The notes under the pieces were generated by a model, which saw nothing but the letters and a program-made list of their open reading frames with translations, did no database searches and was not told where the DNA came from. The position numbers were made by a program, and so were the translations under genes. Positions 9,204 to 18,766 of a stretch of DNA of 64,000 nucleotides are shown here, piece by piece (the first letter of the stretch is position 1; each line of letters starts with the position of its first letter). This stretch comes from Lachnospiraceae bacterium (lineage in GTDB: Bacteria; Bacillota; Clostridia; Lachnospirales; Lachnospiraceae): positions 62,001-126,000 of the forward strand of contig CAJTCH010000001.1 in NCBI GenBank assembly GCA_910574715.1, given 5' to 3'.

Positions 9204-9539
9204 ATGATTCATGTAACCATTTACCGGAATGATAAGGAAGAGTGTGTGGGGTTTCTGACAGACGGACATGCCGGATACAATGAAGAAGGCCATGACATCG
9301 TATGTGCTGCGGCATCTGTGCTGATCATCAATACGATGAATGCGATTGAGTTATATGCACAGGATACCTGTTCTCTCGTTACGAACGAGGAGACTGGAAT
9401 GATTTCCTATCACCTGACAAGCGGTCATCCGTCGAAGAATGCAGAATTGCTGCTTAAGACTATGATCCTTGGATTGGAAGAGATGGTTGCTGATGAGAAC
9501 TATGCAGAATATATTGATTTAACATTCGAGGAGGTGTAA
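9204..9539 (+). CDS. prp: Ribosomal-processing cysteine protease Prp
   Basis: 111 residues. Prp removes the N-terminal extension of bL27 in Firmicutes and related bacteria. The catalytic His is in DGHAGY and the catalytic Cys in DIVCAAAS, as in known Prp proteins. It sits in its conserved place between rplU and rpmA, and the adjacent L27 has the matching cleavage site. Confidence 0.95.
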   Translation: MIHVTIYRNDKEECVGFLTDGHAGYNEEGHDIVCAAASVLIINTMNAIELYAQDTCSLVTNEETGMISYHLTSGHPSKNAELLLKTMILGLEEMVADENYAEYIDLTFEEV

Positions 9540-9544
9540 CAACC

Positions 9545-9826
9545 ATGATGAAATTAAACCTTCAGTTTTTCGCTCATAAGAAAGGTGTCGGCTCTACTAA
9601 GAACGGAAGAGATTCCGAGTCTAAGAGACTTGGCGCTAAGAGAGCGGACGGACAGTTTGTAAAAGCCGGCAATATCCTTTACAGACAGCGCGGAACAAAG
9701 ATTCATCCAGGCGTTAATGTTGGGCGCGGCGGTGACGATACATTGTTCGCACTTGTGGATGGTGTTGTAAGATTCGAGAGAAAAGGAAGAGACAAGAAGC
9801 AGGTTTCTATCTATCCGGTAGCTTAA
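9545..9826 (+). CDS. rpmA: 50S ribosomal protein bL27 with cleavable N-terminus
   Basis: 93 residues. It begins [20 protein letters not shown]: the segment up to LQFF is the extension cut by Prp, leaving AHKKG as the mature N-terminus that reaches the peptidyl-transferase centre. Two ATGs in tandem (9545, 9548) are possible starts; GAGGAGG ends 10 nt before the first. The rest ([22 protein letters not shown]) is standard. Confidence 0.98.
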   Translation: MMKLNLQFFAHKKGVGSTKNGRDSESKRLGAKRADGQFVKAGNILYRQRGTKIHPGVNVGRGGDDTLFALVDGVVRFERKGRDKKQVSIYPVA

Positions 9827-9851
9827 GATAGCGAAGATGCGTAAGTCTAAG

Positions 9852-9900
9852 GGAGTGTTGCAGGATAACTGATATCAGTTAGAGAGCGGCACTCTTTTTT
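9852..9900 (+). terminator. Intrinsic terminator after rpmA
   Basis: A GAGTGTTGC arm pairs with GCGGCACTC (with G-U pairs), with the inner palindrome AACTGATATCAGTT, then a run of six T (9895-9900). Confidence 0.8.
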
Positions 9901-9942
9901 AACATATGTACTGACCGGCCCGAACCGGGAGAATATTCATAG

Positions 9943-11241
<1,299 letters not shown>

Positions 11242-11257
11242 GGCTAGGAGAGAGAAG

Positions 11258-11548
11258 ATGACGACAAAACAGAGAGCATATTTGAAAGGGCTTGCGATGA
11301 CCATGGACCCGATCTTCCAGATTGGGAAGAACAGCATGACGCCCGAACTTACCAAGGCCATTGACGAGGCACTGGAGGCCAGAGAGCTTATTAAAGTCAG
11401 CGTGCTGAAGAACTGCATGGATGACCCGCGCACGTTAGCCCAGACTTTGGCAGAGCGGACCCATTCCCAGGTAGTGCAGGTGATCGGCAAGAAGATCGTC
11501 CTGTACAGAGAAGGAAAAAACAATAATAAAAAGATAGAGCTGCCATAG
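11258..11548 (+). CDS. yhbY: YhbY-type (CRM domain) RNA-binding protein
   Basis: 96 residues covering one CRM domain: MTTKQRAYLKGLAMTMDPIFQIGKNS, then the basic RTHSQVVQVIGKKIVLYRE end. The family binds pre-50S ribosomal particles. The ATG at 11258 has an AGGAGAG site; in-frame codons upstream run back into obgE and are not part of the family. Confidence 0.93.
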   Translation: MTTKQRAYLKGLAMTMDPIFQIGKNSMTPELTKAIDEALEARELIKVSVLKNCMDDPRTLAQTLAERTHSQVVQVIGKKIVLYREGKNNNKKIELP

Positions 11549-11599
11549 AGGATTCCTTAATAAAATGGCATACGTAATCACGAAATGGAGTTGGGAGTT

Positions 11600-12229
11600 A
11601 TGAAGATTGGAATTATGGGGGGGACATTTGATCCGATACACAACGGACATCTGATGCTTGGGCAGGCGGCCTATGAGGCCTTTGGACTTGACAGGGTCTG
11701 GTACATGCCCAACGGGAACCCTCCGCATAAGGAGACTTCTATAAACGGAACTGCAATCAAAGACCGTGCGGAGATGGTGCGTCTTGCCATCGCGCCGCAC
11801 AGGAATTTCCGGCTTGAGATGTATGAGGCGAACCGCCGGGACGTCTCTTACTCTTACAGTACAATGGAATATTTCAAAGGGATCTATCCGGAGGATGAAT
11901 TCTATTTTATCATAGGAGCCGATTCCCTTTTTATGATCGATCAGTGGGGGCATCCGGAGCGGATCTTCCCCACCTGCACCATACTGGCCGCTTACCGGGA
12001 TGAGATCAATACGAGAGAGGCGATGGAAGAGAAGATCCATGAGCTTAACGAGATTTACCGCGCGCGGATAAGACTTCTGGTCACGCCGCTTATCAAGATA
12101 TCTTCCCATGAACTGCGCAGGGCCGTGAAGGAGGGGAAGAGCATTGCGGACTGGGTTCCTGCCCCGGTCAATGACTATATCCTGGAAAATCATCTGTACA
12201 GAGAAGAGGTCGGCAGCTATGAATCATAA
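11600..12229 (+). CDS. nadD: Nicotinate-nucleotide adenylyltransferase
   Basis: 209 residues. It makes deamido-NAD from nicotinate mononucleotide and ATP. The nucleotidyltransferase motif GGTFDPIHNGHL is near the N-terminus, and the ISSHELRRAVKEGKS motif (the family's ISSTxIR) is near the C-terminus. The ATG at 11600 is chosen because KIGIMGGTFDP begins there and a GGGAG lies upstream; an in-frame ATG at 11585 adds five residues. It overlaps the yqeK start by 11 nt. Confidence 0.95.
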   Translation: MKIGIMGGTFDPIHNGHLMLGQAAYEAFGLDRVWYMPNGNPPHKETSINGTAIKDRAEMVRLAIAPHRNFRLEMYEANRRDVSYSYSTMEYFKGIYPEDEFYFIIGADSLFMIDQWGHPERIFPTCTILAAYRDEINTREAMEEKIHELNEIYRARIRLLVTPLIKISSHELRRAVKEGKSIADWVPAPVNDYILENHLYREEVGSYES

Positions 12230-12815
12230 GATTACTAAGATCAGACGTAAAATGATGACGGAGCTTGACAAGGACAGATATGAACACACGCTGGGCGTAA
12301 TGTACACAGCAGCATCTCTTGCCATGCGCTATGACGAGGATATTGAGAAGGCATTGATCGCGGGTCTTCTCCATGACTGTGCCAAGTGCCTCTCCGGCGA
12401 CACGAAGATTAAGCTCTGTAAGAAATATCATTTGAATGTATCGGAGGTAGAGAAGGAGAATCCAAGCCTCCTCCATGCCAAGTTAGGGGCTTTTCTTGCC
12501 GCGAAGAAATACCATATCAAGGATAAGGATATCATCAATGCGATCGCAAGCCATACTACAGGATGTCCCCATATGTCCCTGCTTGATAAGATCATCTATA
12601 TTGCCGATTATATTGAGCCGGGAAGAAAAGAACTGCCTAATATGGCGGAAGTCCGCAAGCTGGCATTTACAGATATAGATGCCTGTCTGTACCGGATCCT
12701 TAAGGATTCCCTTGAATATCTGACTGGTATGAACGTACCCATTGACCCTATGACGGAAAAAACATATTTATATTATAAAAGTAAACGAGAAGAAAAGGAG
12801 GAACAGTATGGATAA
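12219..12815 (+). CDS. yqeK: YqeK-family HD-domain hydrolase (predicted Ap4A hydrolase)
   Basis: 198 residues. The HD metal site is seen as RYEHTLGVMY, then GLLHDCAKCL, with further ligands in HAKLGAFLA and IASHTTG. YqeK proteins are symmetrical diadenosine tetraphosphatases. It sits in the conserved nadD-yqeK-rsfS string and overlaps both neighbours (11 nt and 8 nt), which implies coupled translation. Confidence 0.93.
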   Translation: MNHKITKIRRKMMTELDKDRYEHTLGVMYTAASLAMRYDEDIEKALIAGLLHDCAKCLSGDTKIKLCKKYHLNVSEVEKENPSLLHAKLGAFLAAKKYHIKDKDIINAIASHTTGCPHMSLLDKIIYIADYIEPGRKELPNMAEVRKLAFTDIDACLYRILKDSLEYLTGMNVPIDPMTEKTYLYYKSKREEKEEQYG

Positions 12816-13167
12816 GGATAACGTTAAGGAAATGGCGCGGATCGTGTATCGCGCCCTTGAAGACAAGAAGGGAGAGAATATCAGTATCATTGATATCTCC
12901 GGAATCTCGCCTCTTGCAGATTATTTCATTATTACAAACGGTTCCAATGACAGCCAGGTAAAAGCGTTGGTTGATAATGTAGAAGAGAAGATGCATGAGG
13001 CCGGACATTCACAGATACAGCGGGAAGGGCTGCGTTCCGGCAACTGGGTTCTTCTGGATTACGGCGATGTGGTCGTACATGTATTCGACCGGGAGAATCG
13101 GGAGTTCTATCATCTGGAACGTATCTGGAGCGACGGACGCAAGATCGAGAATATAGACGAATTATAA
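12808..13167 (+). CDS. rsfS: Ribosome silencing factor RsfS
   Basis: 119 residues, DUF143/RsfS family. It binds uL14 on the 50S subunit and blocks subunit joining in poor conditions. Typical motifs are ISPLADYFIITNGSNDSQVKAL, then GNWVLLDYGDVVVHVFDRENREFYHLERIW. AAAAGGAGG precedes the ATG inside the end of yqeK. A strong terminator follows. Confidence 0.96.
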   Translation: MDKDNVKEMARIVYRALEDKKGENISIIDISGISPLADYFIITNGSNDSQVKALVDNVEEKMHEAGHSQIQREGLRSGNWVLLDYGDVVVHVFDRENREFYHLERIWSDGRKIENIDEL

Positions 13168-13190
13168 ATTGAATGATAAGTTGATCAGAC

Positions 13191-13236
13191 AGCAGTTATG
13201 AATGGGAGAGTATACTTCTATTCATAACTGCTTTTT
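13191..13236 (+). terminator. Intrinsic terminator after rsfS
   Basis: Arms AGCAGTTATGAAT (13191-13203) and ATTCATAACTGCT pair almost perfectly, then TTTTT. It separates rsfS from the convergent lexA. Confidence 0.9.
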
Positions 13237-13242
13237 CAACAT

Positions 13243-13860
13243 CTAATCAAAGAAACGGAAGATACCGATCACCTTGCCGAGGATCTGCAGATCCGTCACA
13301 ATGATCGGATCCATTGTGTCATTCTCAGGCTGCAGGCGGATATAGCCGTCCTCTTTATAGAATGTCTTCACCGTAGCGCCGTCCTCGATGAGCGCAACCA
13401 CCATCTCCCCGTTGCGTGCGGTAGCGCGCTGTTCGACAAGAACAAAATCACCGTCTAAGATCCCCGCATTGATCATGCTTTCCCCCTTCACCTTCAATAT
13501 AAAGGTCTGGCTATTCGGCATATACTCCATCGGGATAGGGAAATAATTCTCGATATTCTGTTCTGCGAGTATAGGTTCGCCGGCGGCAACCCGTCCGATG
13601 ATCGGAACATTCACCATCTCGCGCCGCATAAAATTAAATGAATCATCCAGGATCTCAATTGCCCTTGGCTTGGTCGGATCACGGCGGATATAGCCGTTCT
13701 TCTCAAGCGTCTCTAAATGAGAGTGGACCGAAGAAGTAGACTTTAAGTGGACCGCCTCGCAGATATCCCGTACTGCGGGCGGGAAGCCCCGTTCCAATAT
13801 CTGTGATTTGATATATTCTAATATTTCCTTCTGCTTTGGACTTATCTTACCTTGTCCCAT
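13243..13860 (-). CDS. lexA: LexA repressor
   Basis: 205 residues. A winged-helix DNA-binding domain (residues 1-70, ILEYIKSQILERGFPPAVRDI and SVHSHLETLEKNGYI) is followed by the S24 autoprotease domain. The self-cleavage bond is Ala-Gly in RVAAGEPI; the nucleophile is the Ser of KGESMI and the base the Lys of ATVKTFY. The ATG at 13860 is preceded by AAAAAGGAGG; an in-frame ATG at 13926 would add 22 residues unlike LexA. The gene is divergent from a LysM protein across a region with LexA-like operators, so it probably represses itself and that neighbour. Confidence 0.97.
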   Translation of the reverse strand: MGQGKISPKQKEILEYIKSQILERGFPPAVRDICEAVHLKSTSSVHSHLETLEKNGYIRRDPTKPRAIEILDDSFNFMRREMVNVPIIGRVAAGEPILAEQNIENYFPIPMEYMPNSQTFILKVKGESMINAGILDGDFVLVEQRATARNGEMVVALIEDGATVKTFYKEDGYIRLQPENDTMDPIIVTDLQILGKVIGIFRFFD

Positions 13861-13959
13861 AGAAACCTCCTTTTTCCAATCGGTGTTTTGCGCATCCCAA
13901 AGATTGACCTTTGACGCTTGTATCATAATATTATCTTACCACAATATCCGCCAAATAGC

Positions 13960-13984
13960 AAACAAATGTTTAGAAAATACGTTC
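13960..13984 (-). promoter_or_regulatory. Two weak LexA boxes upstream of lexA
   Basis: On the lexA strand GAACGTATTTTC (13984-13973) and AAACATTTGTTT (13971-13960) each keep most of the GAAC-N4-GTTC/GTTT operator. They lie just upstream of a TTGCTA-17-TAAGAT promoter reading towards lexA. The boxes are imperfect, as is common for autoregulatory sites. Confidence 0.5.
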
Positions 13985-14004
13985 GATAATTTCCCCGGAA
14001 AGTA

Positions 14005-14033
14005 TTGACAAACAGTTGTTCGGCTTCTATAAT
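14005..14033 (+). promoter_or_regulatory. Consensus SOS-controlled promoter of the LysM gene
   Basis: A perfect TTGACA (14005-14010), 17 bp and a perfect TATAAT (14028-14033). A LexA-like box, AAACAGTTGTTC (14010-14021), overlaps the spacer; read on the other strand it is GAAC-N4-GTTT. Confidence 0.85.
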
Positions 14034-14040
14034 GTAAAAA

Positions 14041-14052
14041 GAACGGTTGTTC
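14041..14052 (+). promoter_or_regulatory. LexA operator GAACGGTTGTTC
   Basis: An exact GAAC-N4-GTTC palindrome at the expected transcription start of the LysM gene, just downstream of its -10. With the spacer box it would block the promoter until LexA is cleaved. Confidence 0.8.
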
Positions 14053-14072
14053 GCGCGAAAATATGTACTGAT

Positions 14073-14137
14073 TGTCCAGATTTCTGGACATCTGGAGTGA
14101 GATAATTAGTCTTGTAACAAGATAAGTAACAAGATAA
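14073..14137 (+). repeat. Hairpin and tandem 12-bp repeat in the LysM gene leader
   Basis: TGTCCAGA (14073-14080) and TCTGGACA (14083-14090) form a perfect inverted repeat. Just downstream GTAACAAGATAA occurs twice head to tail (14114-14125 and 14126-14137). Both lie in the transcribed leader between the SOS promoter and the start codon. Function unknown. Confidence 0.55.
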
Positions 14138-14162
14138 CTGAAAATGATAGGGGGAATTAGGA

Positions 14163-14537
14163 ATGAGGAGACAAGATTCATGTATGTCAGGAATGAAAAG
14201 GGATAATAGAATGTTCATTAAGCGGTTGCTGCTCATTGTAATCGTCAGTATCTTTGCATTGGGGCTCAGTGTGATCCTGCCGGATGATCCGGTGGATGCA
14301 CATATAAAGAATACGGCAACTGAGCGCGGATCCGGTGTATTGGACAGGTGTAAGTATTATACGAGTATTGAGGTTTCTACCGGGGATTCTCTATGGAGTA
14401 TTGCCGAGGAATATATGGATGCGAGGAATCAGTCGGTTTATGACTATATCGATGAGATTAAAGAGATCAATGGGCTTAAGTCTGATCAGATTCGGGCTGG
14501 GGAATATTTGATGGTGTCTTATTATGGATATGAATAA
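14163..14537 (+). CDS. YneA-like LysM protein, predicted SOS division inhibitor
   Basis: 124 residues: a short basic N-terminus, one membrane segment at about residues 19-41 (LLLIVIVSIFALGLSVIL), then a LysM domain (YTSIEVSTGDSLWSIAEEYM to AGEYLMVSYY). This is the layout of Bacillus YneA, a small LysM membrane protein that halts division during DNA damage and is divergent from lexA. The promoter carries LexA boxes. Sequence identity to YneA is not obvious beyond the domain layout, so the role rests on architecture and position. The first ATG (14163) has AGGGGGAATTAGGA; ATGs at 14184 or 14193 are alternatives. Confidence 0.75.
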   Translation: MRRQDSCMSGMKRDNRMFIKRLLLIVIVSIFALGLSVILPDDPVDAHIKNTATERGSGVLDRCKYYTSIEVSTGDSLWSIAEEYMDARNQSVYDYIDEIKEINGLKSDQIRAGEYLMVSYYGYE

Positions 14538-14570
14538 GATCGTTCACCTGCGCCATAGGTGTGAACAATC
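14538..14570 (+). terminator. Hairpin after the LysM gene, weak terminator
   Basis: GATCGTTCAC (14538-14547) and GTGAACAATC (14561-14570) pair at 9 of 10 positions. No T-run follows, so it may only protect the 3' end. Confidence 0.35.
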
Positions 14571-14602
14571 TATACGACAAATACCGATTTTTCCAAAAGA
14601 TG

Positions 14603-14631
14603 TAGACAAGAAATGCCGGATATGTTATAAT
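14603..14631 (+). promoter_or_regulatory. Sigma-A promoter of the recombinase gene
   Basis: TAGACA (14603-14608), 17 bp, TATAAT (14626-14631); the start codon is 39 nt further on behind AAGGAGG. There is no LexA box, so this gene is probably outside the SOS unit. Confidence 0.7.
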
Positions 14632-14669
14632 CAGCCTGGGATTAATCAATTAATAAGGAGGTATCATCT

Positions 14670-15728
14670 ATGGCTGATACAAAAACTTATCATGAACAGA
14701 CACAGATCGATCAGACGATTCGTCTTCGCGAGGTATTGAAGACGCTGCCGCCGTTTGCGAAGGATTATTTCCGTGCGATCGAACCGAAGTCTTCGTCAAG
14801 GACCAGGATCAATTATGCATATGACGTCCGTATTTTTTTCCATTTCCTGATGGAGAATAATCCTGTATACAAGGACTATACCATAGACCAGTTCAAGGTT
14901 GACGATCTTGAGAAGCTTGAGCCGGTGGATATTGAGGAATATATGGAATATCTGAAGGTCTATGAGCGTGAAGCCGAACTGATCACCAACGGCGAGAAGG
15001 GACTTGCAAGGAAGATGTCTGCACTGCGGAGCTTCTATAATTATTATTACAAGCATCAGATCATCTCTAAGAATCCAACCTTATTGGTGGATATGCCAAA
15101 GCTTCACGATAAGGCGATCATCCGGCTTGATACGGATGAGGTCGCGTTGCTTCTTGACTTCGTAGAGAACTGCGGAAGCCAGTTAACCGGTCAGGCCCTT
15201 ACCTATTATAATAAGACACGGGAACGTGACCTGGCGATCCTGACATTGCTTCTGGGAACCGGGATCCGTGTATCAGAATGCGTCGGTCTTGATCTGAATG
15301 ACGTAGACTTCAAGAATAACGGGATCACCGTTACCCGAAAGGGCGGCAATCAGATGGTTGTCTATTTCGGTGATGAGGTTGCGGATGCCCTTGAGCAATA
15401 TATCGAAGGCAGCCGTAAGGCGGTTACTCCCCTCTCCGGCCACGAGAACGCCCTGTTCTTGTCTTCTCAGAGACGCCGGATGGGCGTTCAGGCAGTGGAG
15501 AACATGGTGAAGAAGTATGCCCGGCAGGTGACGCCCAATAAAAAGATCACTCCCCACAAGCTTCGCAGTACCTACGGTACTTCTCTGTATAAAGAGACCG
15601 GAGATATCTATCTCGTTGCCGACGTCCTTGGTCACAAGGATGTGAATACTACTAAGAAGCACTATGCGGCGATTGATGAAGACAGACGCCGCAAGGCCGC
15701 ATCAGCCGTCAGGTTACGGGAATCTTAG
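14670..15728 (+). CDS. Tyrosine recombinase, XerC/XerD-like
   Basis: 352 residues. An N-terminal SAM-like core-binding domain (about 30-150) is followed by the catalytic domain with the full set of residues: Arg in GTGIRVSE, Lys in VTRKGGNQ, His-x-x-Arg in HKLRSTYG, His in LGHKDVN and the nucleophile Tyr in KKHYAA. Size and context (own promoter, no mobile-element genes nearby) favour the housekeeping Xer recombinase that resolves chromosome dimers at dif. I cannot tell XerC from XerD, and a dif site is not seen in the window. Confidence 0.88.
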   Translation: MADTKTYHEQTQIDQTIRLREVLKTLPPFAKDYFRAIEPKSSSRTRINYAYDVRIFFHFLMENNPVYKDYTIDQFKVDDLEKLEPVDIEEYMEYLKVYEREAELITNGEKGLARKMSALRSFYNYYYKHQIISKNPTLLVDMPKLHDKAIIRLDTDEVALLLDFVENCGSQLTGQALTYYNKTRERDLAILTLLLGTGIRVSECVGLDLNDVDFKNNGITVTRKGGNQMVVYFGDEVADALEQYIEGSRKAVTPLSGHENALFLSSQRRRMGVQAVENMVKKYARQVTPNKKITPHKLRSTYGTSLYKETGDIYLVADVLGHKDVNTTKKHYAAIDEDRRRKAASAVRLRES

Positions 15729-15750
15729 GAAAGGATCGATATCATTTACT

Positions 15751-16485
15751 ATGAGATTACAACAACTTTTAAGCTATACACGGAAGGCCGTTGATGAATA
15801 TACTATGATCGAGGAAGGCGATCATATTGCCGTTGGGATCTCCGGCGGCAAGGACAGCCTGACCCTTCTGTATGCCATGCACGGTCTGAGACGCTTCTAT
15901 CCTAAGAGCTTCAGGCTAAGCGCAGTCACAGTGGATCTGGGATATTCGGAATGTGATTTTACACCTGTTACAGAGCTTTGTAAGGACCTTGGCGTCCCGT
16001 ATCAGATCGTCAGGACGGATATCGCCCATATCTTGTTCGAGGAACGCAAGGAGAGCAATCCCTGCTCCCTCTGCGCCAAGATGCGCAAAGGAGCGCTGAA
16101 TCAGGCGGTAAAGGAGATGGGATGCAATAAAGTGGCGTATGCGCACCACAAGGATGATATAATAGAGACTATGCTGCTCTCGCTGCTCTTTGAAGGGCGT
16201 TTCTACTCTTTCTCACCCAAGAGTTACTTAGACCGCATGGAACTGACCGTCATCCGTCCCATGATGTTTGTAGACGAAGCGGATGTGATCGGATTCCAGA
16301 ACAAGTACCGGCTTCCGGTGGTCACAAGCCGCTGCCCCATCGATGGCTATACCAAGAGACAGTATGCCAAGGAACTCACAGCACAATTGAACCGCGAGCA
16401 TTCCGGAGCGAAGCAGCGGATGTTCACGGCCATATTGAACGGAAATATTCAGGGCTGGCCCGAACGGATCCCACATATAAGATGA
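15751..16485 (+). CDS. TtcA-like tRNA 2-thiocytidine synthase family protein
   Basis: 244 residues. It has the PP-loop ATP-pyrophosphatase motif SGGKDSL (about residue 34), the iron-sulfur cysteines in NPCSLCAKMRKG and a third Cys in TSRCPIDG. TtcA thiolates C32 of some tRNAs using a [4Fe-4S] cluster. The ATG at 15751 fits the family N-terminus; it has only a weak ribosome site (AAAGGAT 16 nt upstream), so it probably depends on translation of the recombinase gene 22 nt before it. It converges on the next gene with no clear terminator between. Confidence 0.85.
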   Translation: MRLQQLLSYTRKAVDEYTMIEEGDHIAVGISGGKDSLTLLYAMHGLRRFYPKSFRLSAVTVDLGYSECDFTPVTELCKDLGVPYQIVRTDIAHILFEERKESNPCSLCAKMRKGALNQAVKEMGCNKVAYAHHKDDIIETMLLSLLFEGRFYSFSPKSYLDRMELTVIRPMMFVDEADVIGFQNKYRLPVVTSRCPIDGYTKRQYAKELTAQLNREHSGAKQRMFTAILNGNIQGWPERIPHIR

Positions 16486-16502
16486 TGAATCAAAAAGTCA
16501 TA

Positions 16503-17147
16503 TTACAGCCTTTTATCCTTATCATTCTCTTTTAACGCTACCAATTCCTCAATGGCTTTGGCAGTACCCTCAATACCAAGCATGGAGCTGTTCAGGCAGA
16601 AATCATAGCTGTCAGCAGCTCCCCATTTCTTATTGCTGTAGTAATTGTAATAGCTTGCCCGTTTCTTATCTGTCTTAACGATCAATTCCTTGGCTTTCGA
16701 ATCCGTGAGGTCGTAGATTCGGGCAATTCTCCTGATTCGCGCATCCATGTCTGCATGGATAAACAGACGGATCACGTTATCATACTCTTCCAGCGCATAA
16801 TCGGCGCAGCGTCCTACCAGGATACACGGTCCCTCTTCCGCGATCTTCTTGATGGCGTCAAACTGCGCAAGAAATACCTTATGGTTGATCGGCATATCGG
16901 TATAGCTTCCGGAAGTATAGCCAAGAGAATAGGTATCCATTACCAGAGAATATAAGAAGCTGTTGGTTGGCTTCTCATCATGTGTCTCAAATAATTCCTG
17001 ACAGATACCGCTCTCCTTCGCCGCCCGGTCAAGCATCTCTTTATCGTATAATTTAATATCCAGATCCGCTGCAACTTTATAGCCAATCTCTCTGCCGGCG
17101 CTTCCATACTGCCTGCCTATCGTGATAATAGTATTCGTTTTTGCCAT
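16503..17147 (-). CDS. Cytidylate kinase-like family protein
   Basis: 214 residues of the cytidylate-kinase-2 type (PF13189), common in Clostridia and distinct from Cmk. The P-loop is GRQYGSAGREIG. A CILVGRCADYAL segment and an Arg-rich MDARIRRIARIYDL lid follow. The substrate is unproven; nucleotide or shikimate-like phosphorylation are both possible. The ATG at 17147 has AGGAG 10 nt upstream; an in-frame ATG at 17168 has none. Confidence 0.82.
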   Translation of the reverse strand: MAKTNTIITIGRQYGSAGREIGYKVAADLDIKLYDKEMLDRAAKESGICQELFETHDEKPTNSFLYSLVMDTYSLGYTSGSYTDMPINHKVFLAQFDAIKKIAEEGPCILVGRCADYALEEYDNVIRLFIHADMDARIRRIARIYDLTDSKAKELIVKTDKKRASYYNYYSNKKWGAADSYDFCLNSSMLGIEGTAKAIEELVALKENDKDKRL

Positions 17148-17181
17148 GCAAATCACACTCCTATTCATTAATGATACCTAT

Positions 17182-17210
17182 ATTATATAATAATTCACCG
17201 GAATTGTATA
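17182..17210 (-). promoter_or_regulatory. Promoter of the cytidylate-kinase-like gene
   Basis: Reading leftwards, TATACA (17210-17205), 17 bp, TATAAT (17187-17182). It lies in an AT-rich gap between this gene and the rluD-like gene. Confidence 0.5.
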
Positions 17211-17251
17211 GAATTATCGAATAATTTTAACACAAAATTATCCTTATAATA

Positions 17252-18190
17252 TTATAAGCCAGCTAACAGATCTGTAAAATACTCCGGCAAAGGCGCTTCT
17301 ACCTCCAGATATTCCCCTGTTCTTGGGTGGATCAGTCCCAGTGTCTTCGCATGGAGCGTCTGCCCCTGAAGGCCGGGAAACGGACACCTATGCGGACCAT
17401 AGACCAGATCCCCCAAAAGCGGATGACCGATACTTGCCATATGAACGCGGATCTGGTGCGTACGGCCTGTCTCCAGTTCACATTCCAGATAAGTATATCC
17501 TGCCGGGTATTTGCCGCAGGTCTTGCCGCCGCCCTGGAAGCGCTGTAAGACCCTGTAATGAGTAACCGCCCGTTTTCCGTTCTTTGCGTGGATGCTCATC
17601 TTCTTGCGGTCAACAGGATGTCTGCCGATCGGTGCATCAACAGTGCCCTCGTCGTCCCTGACACTGCCATGTACGATCGCCGCATAGACCCGCCTGATAG
17701 AATGTACCTTCAGCTGCTCTGCAACGCTCTGATGGGCGATATCATTCTTACAGACCACCAGCGATCCGGTTGTGTCCATATCGATCCGGTGCACGATTCC
17801 AGGACGCATCATGCCGTTGATCCCGGACAGCTCCTCGCGGCAATGATACATTAACGCATTGACCAGGGTGCCGCTGTAATGCCCGGGCGCCGGATGCACG
17901 ACCATCTGCTTGGGCTTGTTGACAATGATGATATCCGAATCCTCGTACAGGATGTCAAGCGGAATATTTTCCGGCTCAATATCCAGCTCTCTGATCTCGG
18001 GAATCGTAACCGTCACCAGGTCTCCTGGCAGAAGGCGGCTGCTCGCCTTAACGGGAAGCCTGTTGACGCAGACCTGCTTCTCCTTGATGAGCTTCTGGAT
18101 ATAAGACCTGGAGCAGTCTGGAAGTATCTCTGCCAGATACCGATCGATGCGTTCCTCATCCTGATTCTCAGTGATGTAAAATTCTTTCAA
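17252..18190 (-). CDS. RluD-family 23S rRNA pseudouridine synthase
   Basis: 312 residues. An S4 RNA-binding domain (about 10-75: RIDRYLAEILPDCSRSYIQKLI) precedes the catalytic domain with the active-site Asp in HRIDMDTTGSLV and the ending ELETGRTHQIRVHMA. Members convert uridines in 23S rRNA; the exact site cannot be given. The start is a TTG at 18190, five nt after GGGAGG; no ATG fits. It follows lspA by 13 nt, the usual Firmicutes pairing. Confidence 0.92.
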   Translation of the reverse strand: MKEFYITENQDEERIDRYLAEILPDCSRSYIQKLIKEKQVCVNRLPVKASSRLLPGDLVTVTIPEIRELDIEPENIPLDILYEDSDIIIVNKPKQMVVHPAPGHYSGTLVNALMYHCREELSGINGMMRPGIVHRIDMDTTGSLVVCKNDIAHQSVAEQLKVHSIRRVYAAIVHGSVRDDEGTVDAPIGRHPVDRKKMSIHAKNGKRAVTHYRVLQRFQGGGKTCGKYPAGYTYLECELETGRTHQIRVHMASIGHPLLGDLVYGPHRCPFPGLQGQTLHAKTLGLIHPRTGEYLEVEAPLPEYFTDLLAGL

Positions 18191-18203
18191 AACATCCTCC
18201 CTC

Positions 18204-18728
18204 TCAGCGGCGCATGATCCGTTCAAAATCCCCGTCCTTGTAATAGAAGCAGATGAGGATCGCCACTGCAAATGCAGCCACCGTAACATAGATATCCGCT
18301 ACATTGAATATAGGAAAATCAATCAGTTTAAAATACAGAAAATCAACCACATAATTAAGCGTGATCCTGTCGATACAGTTCCCCCACGCCCCGGCCATCA
18401 CGAAGACGGCACAAATCCTTAAGGGTAGGAATCTCCGTTCCATAGGCACTCTCAGATAAAACCACAGGATCACAGCCGTGATAACAATCACACTGGCGAA
18501 AAAGAACACCCTCTGGTTCTGGAACAGTCCAAACGCTGCTCCCCGGTTCTCCAGATATTCTAATTGGAAGACGCCTTTCCACAGAATCACAGGCGGATGG
18601 TCCTTAAGCCTGTCAAGAACAAGGTGCTTAGTATATTGATCCAGCAATAAAAGTATGGCAGATCCAACCACCGCCGCCAGATAATGGATGTAACGGCCGT
18701 TCTGGTTTATGATATTCTTAGTATCCAT
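18204..18728 (-). CDS. lspA: Lipoprotein signal peptidase II
   Basis: 174 residues with four membrane segments. The catalytic Asp pair is seen in AWGNCIDRI and FNVADIYVTV. It cleaves prolipoproteins before the lipid-modified Cys; a likely substrate is the lipoprotein-type DD-carboxypeptidase at 23.5 kb. The order ylmH-lspA-rluD is typical. Confidence 0.95.
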   Translation of the reverse strand: MDTKNIINQNGRYIHYLAAVVGSAILLLLDQYTKHLVLDRLKDHPPVILWKGVFQLEYLENRGAAFGLFQNQRVFFFASVIVITAVILWFYLRVPMERRFLPLRICAVFVMAGAWGNCIDRITLNYVVDFLYFKLIDFPIFNVADIYVTVAAFAVAILICFYYKDGDFERIMRR

Positions 18729-18766
18729 ATTCTTGGTATTGTCCTTTCTATTAAAAATACATTCCG

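Noticed and set aside
14670-15728. The tyrosine recombinase as an integrase of a mobile element
   Set aside because: No phage or conjugation genes and no attachment repeats nearby; size and context fit a housekeeping Xer protein.
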